A stretch of 19,725 nt of DNA from assembly GCA_937914725.1 (NCBI GenBank), contig CALDMJ010000141.1, positions 1 to 19,725 on the forward strand, given 5' to 3'. Both the position numbers and the translations under genes were made by a program. The DNA is from an uncultured Clostridia bacterium. Its GTDB lineage: Bacteria; Bacillota; Clostridia; Christensenellales; UBA1242. Of this stretch, positions 13,858 through 19,725 are shown piece by piece. The notes below the pieces were generated by a model. The model saw only the letters and a list, made by a program, of their open reading frames with translations. It did no database searches and was not told where the DNA came from. Every line of letters starts with the position of its first letter. Within the stretch, counting starts at the first letter, position 1.

Positions 13858-16020
13858 ATGGTTATCGACATTTTATTTTTATGTGGGGCAGTTGTTTTAT
13901 GGCTAATGATTTGGCAAGTGCGCAAAATGAATACGTGCTGCGCGCAAAATGCACAAATTAAGCGGAAAATTACACAAACAAAGCATATAATTGCTGCAAA
14001 TTTGATAAAGCGCGGGTGTATACTAAAAAGCGCGCACTTTGTTTACCCAAAACGTGACTTTAAATTTTCGCCACAATTCTTGTTTTTTGAAAAACAAAAT
14101 GTTTTTATAATCGGCAGCAATATTTGTAAGCCCGACGTTGGATTTTTTGACTTTCATATTGATATTTGTCTCAATTCTCAGCAACGGTCGATAAATTTTA
14201 GCAACTTTTCCAAGTCAAAAGGCAATATGATTTGCGAAACTGCGTTTCAAGAATACATTGTTAAAATTGCAATTTCAAACGATTTAAGTATTGCATTTCA
14301 AGTGAAAAAGCAAAAACAGCAAAAAGAAAAGCGCCACAGCGCACAAAAGTTGCAGCAATGCCCATACCAACGAACCACACAAAAATTAAAGCCCAATTTA
14401 ATGATAAAGTTGACTTTTTCATCCCCAAATGCCATACTCAAGCACGCGAATTCGAGCGTGCAAGTAGGCAAAACAAGTATCAAATACGCAAGTAATCAAT
14501 GCTTTTTGAGAGAAGTAACTCCGAACCATTTGTCGCTTATTTTTAAGTGTGATTCAATGCGCAACGTGTGGCTGAATTTGCAATTCACAGGCGTAAACGT
14601 ACGACAAGAATCTCAAACGTTTCCGCACTTGTTTGGAATAAAGTTTTTTGCGCAAAAACGTCAATTTTTAACTGCACTGGCCACAAAAATAAGTAACAAA
14701 AGTCTATCAAACTTCGTGCAGTTTGGTAAAGCGAAACAGGTGTGTAAACATATAAACGAAAACTACGAAAAGTGTGTATTTTTTTCACTTTTCACATCGC
14801 GCGATTATCTAAATTATAAAGAAGTCTTGTGCCATTTAGATTTGTATAATTTGTTTGACATTACGCCTGTATTTTTATATAAAAATGTTCACCCGCATAA
14901 CTTAAAAGTGAAATTTTATGATTATTTTGGAGCACCGCTTGCCGTTGTAAATTATTTTTTGCAAAATGGCAATTTGTGCGGACAAACACTTAATAAAATA
15001 CAATCAAAAGCCGTAGATTCGCACGATGTGTTTTTCGATTTAAAAACCCTTAATTGCTATCACTTTTTTGACGCCGATAATTGCCCAAATTTTGAAGATT
15101 TTTCAAACTTTCGCAAAATCGGTAACACACTAAAATTAGAAAACACAAACGAAAAAGTTTACTACAATTTTTCTTGCCCATTCAAAATTGAGGCAGGAAA
15201 AATTGCATTCCGCGATGCGTGCGTTTGCGCAATAAAAAGCAATAAAACTATCAAAAAATCGTACTACGAATGCCTAGTCGATAAAGCGCAAAACGATGCG
15301 CAAAAACAACTTTTCATAAACTTTTGGCAAGACGAAAAAGTATTGAAAATGAACATAGAAAACGCGATTGAATTATGTCAACCAGTTGCATTAATCTACC
15401 TGCAAGATAAGCCCAATTTCATCACAACATTTGAAAATTTTTACTCAAAGTATACCGATTTGACCTCAAAATTCATAATGTTTTATTATCTTTGTAAATA
15501 CGCCCTGCAAACAAACAATGGAAAACCATATGTCGCAAAATATAGCACTGAAATTTTGCAAAACGCAAGAAAATGCTTTGCATTATCGCGTGATTGCCAC
15601 GATTACAAACAAAAAATTTTGTTATATCTCCATATGAAAAATTTACAGAATTTATCAATGTATTATGACAATTATATCGAACTAAATCAAATCACAACCG
15701 CGCTTTCAAAAGAATGCAACATTGCCCCAAATTTAAACGCAACAAATTTTGATGACTTAATTTCAAAATTTCCGCCCACACTCTTTAATTACGAGTATTT
15801 GCTTGATTACTTGCTAGAAATTAAAAGCGGATACTTTCGCTTCAAAAGTGACATTTGCGCATATGAAAATATGTTCAAAATTAACTACAACGGCGCGCAC
15901 GCAAGTGTATTATTGCTAGGTAATAAGTTAAGTACAATACGGGGCAATTTGCAAATCAATGAAAATCTCTTCATCCCAATAGATTTGCAAGGCGTAAGCC
16001 GCGAATTGAAAATTTACTAA
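13858..16020 (+). CDS. Unrecognised 720-residue protein with one N-terminal membrane helix
   Basis: I do not recognise this family. Residues 2-21 (DILFLCGAVVLWLMIWQV followed by Arg-Lys) form one membrane anchor or uncleaved signal, leaving most of the chain on one side of the membrane. The body is rich in Asn, Lys, Phe, Tyr and Cys. Residues 50-280 look beta-rich with a Lys/Gln-rich break near 150-175. Residues about 440-640 look alpha-helical (for example FIMFYYLCKYALQ and KILLYLHMKNLQNLSMYYDNY). A short beta-like tail ends in NLFIPIDLQGVSRELKIY. That beta-then-helical order recalls large glycan-active enzymes, but I see no catalytic motif, so this stays open. ATG 13858 has no Shine-Dalgarno, like the repressor gene before it. 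There is no terminator between this gene and the rarA promoter. Confidence 0.8.
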   Translation: MVIDILFLCGAVVLWLMIWQVRKMNTCCAQNAQIKRKITQTKHIIAANLIKRGCILKSAHFVYPKRDFKFSPQFLFFEKQNVFIIGSNICKPDVGFFDFHIDICLNSQQRSINFSNFSKSKGNMICETAFQEYIVKIAISNDLSIAFQVKKQKQQKEKRHSAQKLQQCPYQRTTQKLKPNLMIKLTFSSPNAILKHANSSVQVGKTSIKYASNQCFLREVTPNHLSLIFKCDSMRNVWLNLQFTGVNVRQESQTFPHLFGIKFFAQKRQFLTALATKISNKSLSNFVQFGKAKQVCKHINENYEKCVFFSLFTSRDYLNYKEVLCHLDLYNLFDITPVFLYKNVHPHNLKVKFYDYFGAPLAVVNYFLQNGNLCGQTLNKIQSKAVDSHDVFFDLKTLNCYHFFDADNCPNFEDFSNFRKIGNTLKLENTNEKVYYNFSCPFKIEAGKIAFRDACVCAIKSNKTIKKSYYECLVDKAQNDAQKQLFINFWQDEKVLKMNIENAIELCQPVALIYLQDKPNFITTFENFYSKYTDLTSKFIMFYYLCKYALQTNNGKPYVAKYSTEILQNARKCFALSRDCHDYKQKILLYLHMKNLQNLSMYYDNYIELNQITTALSKECNIAPNLNATNFDDLISKFPPTLFNYEYLLDYLLEIKSGYFRFKSDICAYENMFKINYNGAHASVLLLGNKLSTIRGNLQINENLFIPIDLQGVSRELKIY

Positions 16021-16035
16021 ATGGGGGTATTTACT

Positions 16036-16063
16036 TTGAAAACGCGTTTAAATGTGATATAAT
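16036..16063 (+). promoter_or_regulatory. rarA promoter (extended -10)
   Basis: TTGAAA (16036-16041), 16 nt, TATAAT (16058-16063) preceded by TGA. The transcript would begin near 16070, leaving a 75-nt leader before the TTG start of rarA. Confidence 0.65.
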
Positions 16064-16144
16064 GTCAATTTGAAAATGCTCCCTTTGTCGTGTTGCGCCA
16101 AAAAATTGCAACCAGCACAAAAAGATAGGGGAAAGGAGATACTC

Positions 16145-17383
16145 TTGGATAGTTTGTTTGAAAATATGCACAACGATAAAAAACCACTAGCGGAAAAAAT
16201 GCGCCCCCAAAACCTCGATGAGTTTGTCGGGCAAAAACACATTGTCGGTACAGGAAAATTGTTGCGCCGTCTAATTGAAGCGCAGCGTGTGCCTAGCGTC
16301 ATTTTCTATGGCCCCCCGGGTACGGGCAAAACTACTCTCGCTAGAATAATTGCGGATACAAGTGATTCAAAATTTGTAAAACTCAACGCAATTTCAAGTG
16401 GTGTCGCGGAAGTCAAAACCGTTATTGAGCAAGCAAAAAAAGATTTTGAGGTTTACGGACAAAAAACGTATCTACTTTTGGATGAATGCCACAGGTGGAG
16501 CAAAGCGCAAAGCGATTCGCTGCTAGCCGCGCTTGAAAACGGATACCTAATCTTCATTGGCTGCACAACCGAAAACCCAAGTTATAGTATGACAAGAGCA
16601 ATCGTATCAAGGTGTTCCGTATTTGAGTTTAAAAGGCTTGGAGTCGACGACATCAAAAGCGTACTAAAAAGAGCAATCAGCAGTGACGATGGACTCAAAA
16701 AGTACAATATTAAAATCGACGACGACGCAATGACATACATTGCCAGCGCGTGTGGTGGGGACGTTCGCAGCGCGCTAAATGGACTTGAAATCGGCGCAAT
16801 AACAACTCCCGAAAACGAAAACAACGAAACCGTCATAACAAAGGAAATCGCCGCCGAATGCCTGCAAAAGAAAGCAACCAGCCTTAATGAGGATGTATAC
16901 TACGAACTTTTAAGTGCCTTTTGTAAAAGTCTGCGCGGTAGCGATTCAACAGCCGCGCTATACTACGCAAACCGACTCATAGAAGGAGGCATCGAACCGC
17001 AAGTACTCGCGCGCCGAACTCTCTGCCACGCGGCGGAAGATGTCGGGCTCTCCGCTCCGAATGCCGTGCTGCAAGCGGCTGCCGCACTATATGCGCTTGA
17101 CCACCTAGGAATGCCCGAGGGTAACCTCGTTCTTACGCAGGCAATACTCTACGTGTGCGAATCGCCAAAGGACAATAGAGTAGTCGTTGCAATGAATATG
17201 GCGCAGGACGATGCCAAAAATCACCCCGACGACAACATCCCGCCGTACCTCAAAAATCACACGCCGCAAAGCAAGTTTTATAAATACCCTCACGACTACG
17301 GCGGCTACGTCGACCAGCAGTATCTTCCAAATTCACTAAAAGATAGAAAGTACTTTACTAAAAAGGATATAAAAAAGTCGTAA
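16145..17383 (+). CDS. rarA: Replication-associated recombination protein A (RarA/MgsA), AAA+ ATPase
   Basis: The product is 412 residues from a TTG start. RarA acts at stalled replication forks, together with SSB and recombination proteins. Order of motifs: KMRPQNLDEFVGQKHIVG, Walker A GPPGTGKT (residues 56-63), Walker B LLLDECHR (Asp113-Glu114) with the RarA-type HRWSKAQSD, and the GCTTENPSYSM sensor region. The Arg-finger area IVSRCSVFEF and the C-terminal tetramerisation block with LARRTLCHAAEDVG follow. The YKYPHDYGGYVDQQYLP ending is diagnostic. The TTG at 16145 is preferred because AAGGAG (16133-16138) lies 6 nt upstream and the length then matches homologues; the in-frame codons back to 16070 fall in the leader. 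Confidence 0.95.
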   Translation: MDSLFENMHNDKKPLAEKMRPQNLDEFVGQKHIVGTGKLLRRLIEAQRVPSVIFYGPPGTGKTTLARIIADTSDSKFVKLNAISSGVAEVKTVIEQAKKDFEVYGQKTYLLLDECHRWSKAQSDSLLAALENGYLIFIGCTTENPSYSMTRAIVSRCSVFEFKRLGVDDIKSVLKRAISSDDGLKKYNIKIDDDAMTYIASACGGDVRSALNGLEIGAITTPENENNETVITKEIAAECLQKKATSLNEDVYYELLSAFCKSLRGSDSTAALYYANRLIEGGIEPQVLARRTLCHAAEDVGLSAPNAVLQAAAALYALDHLGMPEGNLVLTQAILYVCESPKDNRVVVAMNMAQDDAKNHPDDNIPPYLKNHTPQSKFYKYPHDYGGYVDQQYLPNSLKDRKYFTKKDIKKS

Positions 17384-17385
17384 AC

Positions 17386-17407
17386 CGCTTGAATAAAGCG
17401 TAATTTT
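17386..17407 (+). terminator. Short terminator after rarA
   Basis: CGCTT (17386-17390) pairs with AAGCG (17396-17400) around GAATA, followed by TAATTTTT. The stem is only 5 bp, so strength is uncertain. Confidence 0.5.
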
Positions 17408-17421
17408 TCTTGTTTAATTGT

Positions 17422-17450
17422 TTGCAATAAAATTCCCAATGTGCTATAAT
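17422..17450 (+). promoter_or_regulatory. Rubrerythrin gene promoter (extended -10)
   Basis: TTGCAA (17422-17427), 17 nt, TATAAT (17445-17450) preceded by TGC: the same form as the rplS promoter. The 80-nt leader that follows contains an unusual GC-rich block (about 17471-17513). No PerR-type box is evident. Confidence 0.8.
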
Positions 17451-17538
17451 ACAAAAGTTTAATCATTATTCGACGCAAAACCGACGGCGGTGCAGGGCGC
17501 AAGCGGAGCGGCGTATAATGAATACATAGGAGAATTTT

Positions 17539-18072
17539 ATGGAATTGAAAGGAACAAAAACTGAACAAAACTTGTGGCAAGCCTTTGCAGGTGAGAGCCA
17601 AGCAAGAAACAAATATACATATTACGCAAGTAAAGCGCGCAAAGAGGGTTTTGAGCAAATTGCGCAAATTTTTGAAGAAACCGCAGGTAACGAAAAAGAA
17701 CACGCAAAAATGTGGTTCAAACTCGTGCACGGCATCGGCTCAACAAAAGAGAATTTGCAAGACGCAGCAAACGGCGAAAACTATGAATGGACCGATATGT
17801 ACAAAAAGTTCGCCGAACAAGCGCGCGAGGAAGGCTTTGACGACATCGCAAGAATGTTTGAAGGCGTAGCAACAATTGAAGAAGAACACGAAAAACGCTA
17901 CAAAGCACTGCTTGCAAACCTTGAAAATGACAAAGTTTTTGAAAAGGACGAAGAAGTCGTTTGGGTATGCCGCAATTGTGGCTTTAGAACACGCGCAAAG
18001 CAAGCGCCCGAAGTTTGCCCAGTATGCGCGCACCCGCGTTCATTCTTTGAAATCGCACGCGACAATTTCTAA
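17539..18072 (+). CDS. rbr: Rubrerythrin
   Basis: The product is 177 residues. Rubrerythrin reduces hydrogen peroxide in the cytoplasm of anaerobes, taking electrons from NADH-linked rubredoxin-type carriers. The ferritin-like four-helix domain fills residues 1-130, with the diiron ligand motifs GESQARNKY (Glu19), EKEHAK (His55), AREEGF and EEEHEKRY (His117). The C-terminal rubredoxin domain has CRNCG (Cys144, Cys147) and CPVCAHP (Cys160, Cys163), which bind one iron. Length is close to the family norm. ATG 17539 has AGGAG 6 nt upstream. It is a single gene with its own strong promoter. Together with the PFOR it supports a strictly anaerobic lifestyle. Confidence 0.97.
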   Translation: MELKGTKTEQNLWQAFAGESQARNKYTYYASKARKEGFEQIAQIFEETAGNEKEHAKMWFKLVHGIGSTKENLQDAANGENYEWTDMYKKFAEQAREEGFDDIARMFEGVATIEEEHEKRYKALLANLENDKVFEKDEEVVWVCRNCGFRTRAKQAPEVCPVCAHPRSFFEIARDNF

Positions 18073-18294
18073 ATAGCCAAAATTTGTCATGATTGACAAT
18101 AAATCTAATCCAGCGTTTGCCACACTTTACCAATGTGTTTGTAGCACGAAAACAAATGTGCAAGCAACATCTAGAAAAGGTGGTGGCGCAACCGTGTTTG
18201 CCAACTTTGCCAACTCAATATACGGGAAAGCAGGCAAAATATCTATATAATGTATATATAAGTATATAGATGAATAAATATAGTTTGCAATATA

Positions 18295-18320
18295 GGACGG
18301 CACACGCCGTTCTTTCTTTC
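18295..18320 (+). terminator. Intrinsic terminator
   Basis: GGACGGC (18295-18301) pairs with GCCGTTC (18306-18312, one G-U pair) around ACAC, followed by TTTCTTTC. It probably ends the rubrerythrin transcript. Confidence 0.75.
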
Positions 18321-18347
18321 GCTAATGCAATGAATAAAAAAGTGATA

Positions 18348-18376
18348 TTGACAATACTATATATGTATGGTATAAT
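18348..18376 (+). promoter_or_regulatory. Near-perfect extended -10 promoter
   Basis: TTGACA (18348-18353), 17 nt, TATAAT (18371-18376) preceded by TGG. All consensus elements are present, making it the strongest-looking promoter in the window. Confidence 0.85.
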
Positions 18377-18400
18377 ATTTTTAAAGAGAAGGGAAAATCA

Positions 18401-19072
18401 GTGATAAATATAACAAATCAAAGCAAAAATATTGATTTTTACAGTGACGCCATTTACAATTTGCTCAAAGACTTGCTTCCGCACGACGAAGCAAAGTATT
18501 TGACAACCGCACTTGTCCACAAACAAAGCAAAGAAGAATTGAGCAATTTCTTGCTCAACCCAATAATAGTCGTTAACGGAGAACACAGCGAACGCGTTGA
18601 CAACGATTTTATTAAAAGGCAACTGCTAAAAAAAGGAAACTATGACGCGCTGAGCAAAATCAACGACGCCAAAATTATAATTTGCAACTGCAACGACATT
18701 GCAATCATAGGGCTAGATGTAGTATACCTTTTTGACAATAAAGTGCGCTTCATTTCGCCAAAAGAACAGGCAAACATAAAAAATGAAGTGTTTTTGGCAA
18801 AAAACAATAAAGTGTTGCATTCCGTGAACATAACCTACAAATTAAGCGTCGGCAACGCGTTCAAAACAGTCATCCACAACGCCTTCGACCGTGTCGTCAA
18901 TACGCGAATGCTCAACATCAGCCCAACAACAGTCATCGAGTACGAGGGCAAGGAAATGCTAACTAATGTCAAGCGTACCTTTGAAAAGTCAAAAGACGGC
19001 AATACATACACAATCTACAACCCAATCGAGCCCGAACTCACCATCCAAGCGCGTGATGACCACCGCAAATAA
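18401..19072 (+). CDS. Unrecognised 223-residue cytoplasmic protein
   Basis: I do not recognise this family. The chain has no signal peptide or membrane helix. The first half looks mainly helical (DFYSDAIYNLLKDLLPHDEAKYL, then SKEELSNFLL). Residues 90-200 alternate strands and turns (IIICNCNDIAIIGLDVVYLF, HSVNITYKLSVGNAFKTVI, TVIEYEGKEML), ending in a charged ARDDHRK tail. The start is GTG 18401, with AAGGG at 18389-18393, 7 nt upstream. It is monocistronic, between a near-perfect promoter and a strong terminator, so it is probably well expressed. Codon use looks like its neighbours. A small stress or housekeeping protein of this lineage is possible, but function is unknown. Confidence 0.85.
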   Translation: MINITNQSKNIDFYSDAIYNLLKDLLPHDEAKYLTTALVHKQSKEELSNFLLNPIIVVNGEHSERVDNDFIKRQLLKKGNYDALSKINDAKIIICNCNDIAIIGLDVVYLFDNKVRFISPKEQANIKNEVFLAKNNKVLHSVNITYKLSVGNAFKTVIHNAFDRVVNTRMLNISPTTVIEYEGKEMLTNVKRTFEKSKDGNTYTIYNPIEPELTIQARDDHRK

Positions 19073-19120
19073 CGCCCTTGCGCACACTTTTATTCCATAA
19101 TATTCATACTGTATACATTT

Positions 19121-19156
19121 AAAAAACTGCAAAATTGAACCTATTTGCAGTTTTTT
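19121..19156. terminator. Terminator, possibly bidirectional
   Basis: AAAAAACTGCAAA (19121-19133) pairs perfectly with TTTGCAGTTTTTT (19144-19156) over a 10-nt loop. The T run lies in the stem's 3' arm, and the stem is symmetric on the other strand. Confidence 0.85.
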
Positions 19157-19195
19157 GTATCAAAAAAACATTATTATACTTGTAAGGTACAACCC

Positions 19196-19252
19196 CCATT
19201 GTCATTTCGACCGAAAAAGGCTTGTCAAAGCCTTTGTAGCGGAGAAATCTCC
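19196..19252. repeat. Palindromic interspersed-type repeat
   Basis: The motif starts with CCATTGTCATTTCGACCGA and ends with GGAGAAATCTCC. The middle is a hairpin, AAAGGCTT (19216-19223) with AAGCCTTT (19228-19235), and the end GGAGA-AA-TCTCC (19241-19252) is itself palindromic. This is the pattern of an intergenic repeat (GTCATTTCGACC ... GGAGAAATCTC) that I recall from many bacterial genomes. Only one copy is in the window, so its repeat status rests on that memory. Confidence 0.55.
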
Positions 19253-19336
19253 CGGAAGGGCAACCCGCTATATTATGGATTACTTGAATTTTTTGACTGC
19301 GTCAGCATACAATAAAAGAATCCTTATAACACGCAC

Positions 19337-19369
19337 AAAAAAAGGCGAAGCACAAATGCTTCGCCTTTT
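19337..19369 (-). terminator. Terminator of tRNA-Leu
   Basis: A stem AAAAGGCGAAGCA (19340-19352) with TGCTTCGCCTTTT (19357-19369) has a CAAA loop. Read on the minus strand it ends in seven T (19343-19337), just downstream of the tRNA. Confidence 0.9.
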
Positions 19370-19374
19370 GCGTC

Positions 19375-19459
19375 TGGTGCGGTCGAGAGGACTTGAACCT
19401 CCATGATGTTACTCACAAGATCCTTAGTCTTGCGCGTCTGCCAATTCCGCCACGACCGC
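19375..19459 (-). tRNA. tRNA-Leu (anticodon AAG)
   Basis: On the minus strand the acceptor GCGGTCG pairs perfectly with CGACCGC. The D stem is GCG/CGC with GGAATTGGCAGA typical of Leu tRNAs. The anticodon stem CAAGA/TCTTG encloses the loop CTAAGGA, giving anticodon AAG. A long variable arm (TGA/TCA) marks a class II tRNA, the T loop is TTCAAGT, and the 3' end is A plus an encoded CCA. Position 34 is A, which is uncommon in bacterial Leu tRNAs and would need conversion to inosine for wider decoding. Confidence 0.93.
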
Positions 19460-19473
19460 TGACTGACTTCATT

Positions 19474-19502
19474 AGTATAGCACACACTTTTCAAAAAATC
19501 AA
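19474..19502 (-). promoter_or_regulatory. tRNA-Leu promoter
   Basis: Read on the minus strand: TTGATT (19502-19497), 17 nt, TATACT (19479-19474) preceded by TGC. The start is near 19467, 8 nt before the mature tRNA. Confidence 0.75.
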
Positions 19503-19545
19503 GTATTTTTTATAACTTTTTGAAAATTTTTGCGAAATATCAGTC

Positions 19546-19574
19546 TTATCAATTATCAAAGAAAACTCTATAAT
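19546..19574 (+). promoter_or_regulatory. Possible promoter toward the right window edge
   Basis: TTATCA (19546-19551), 17 nt, TATAAT (19569-19574). The rest of 19575-19725 is extremely AT-rich with no ORF; an AACCTAA pair occurs near 19635. A gene would have to start beyond the window. Confidence 0.3.
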
Positions 19575-19725
19575 AAAATTTGCTATTTTTTTTATTTAAG
19601 AAAGTTTTTATACTCATTTTTATCAAAAACCAAACCTAACAAACCTAATAGGCAAATATTTGTTATACATTAATATAAAAACTAAAAAACAATTAAAATC
19701 ATTTGATATTTTTTCTTTATTGTGT

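Larger units (their letters stand above)
18073..18400 (+). other. Intergenic region with several short repeats
   Basis: No ORF is supported. It contains an inverted repeat TTGTCA-TGAT-TGACAA (18084-18099), a tandem TTTGCCAAC pair (18197-18205 and 18206-18214) and a 9-bp inverted repeat ATCTATATA / TATATAGAT (18241-18249 and 18263-18271). A terminator at 18295-18316 and the promoter of the next gene follow. The terminator is 220 nt beyond the rubrerythrin stop, so the mRNA has a long 3' end or a small RNA lies here. Confidence 0.5.

Noticed and set aside
16070..16144. 25-residue N-terminal extension of RarA
   Set aside because: The promoter places the transcript start at about 16070, and a good ribosome site points to TTG 16145; homologues begin there.
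18093..18121. TTGACA after the rubrerythrin gene as a small-RNA promoter
   Set aside because: No acceptable -10 box at 16-18 nt; it is part of a short inverted repeat.

Overview
The window looks like a complete contig of a low-GC anaerobic Bacillota, most likely an uncultured Clostridia lineage. The evidence is sepF, an L19 leader upstream of rplS, Shine-Dalgarno sites of the AGGAGG type, sigma-A style promoters, a pyruvate:ferredoxin oxidoreductase and rubrerythrin. The exact order is a guess; the secreted protein with a DUF6273-like ending and several genes I cannot place would fit a poorly cultured gut group such as Christensenellales. The first 17 bases are all G, which looks like a sequencing or assembly artefact at a contig end.

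Layout, left to right. 1-1835: a secreted or surface protein whose N-terminus is cut or frame-shifted. 2204-2650: sepF (cell division). 2758-3046: a transcription unit with a strong promoter, a long rod-like structured RNA, tRNA-Trp(CCA) and a terminator. 3284-4998: an NfeD plus SPFH/stomatin-like membrane pair under one promoter. 5062-6479: cysS, broken by a one-base frameshift in a T run. 6721-10449 (minus): a long PFOR (nifJ), convergent with cysS across a shared terminator hairpin. 10768-12738: an unrecognised membrane-anchored protein behind a consensus promoter. 12914-13419: L19 leader, rplS and terminator. 13434-13810: a divergent pair made of a putative small RNA (minus) and a leaderless XRE-type repressor gene (plus), with a perfect 9-bp inverted repeat over the shared promoter zone. 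13858-16020: an unrecognised 720-residue protein whose promoter region partly copies that of the repressor gene. 16145-17383: rarA/mgsA with a TTG start. 17539-18072: rubrerythrin. 18401-19072: an unrecognised 223-residue protein behind a near-perfect extended -10 promoter. 19196-19252: a palindromic interspersed-type repeat. 19375-19459 (minus): tRNA-Leu with the uncommon anticodon AAG.

Most of the identifiable genes are housekeeping genes: division, translation, central anaerobic carbon metabolism, oxidative stress and replication-fork maintenance. The most novel material is in RNA and regulation: the rod-shaped RNA processed out next to tRNA-Trp, and the XRE repressor / small RNA / 720-residue protein cluster, which reads as a compact regulatory module. 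These are sequence-level inferences; no homology search or folding program was run.
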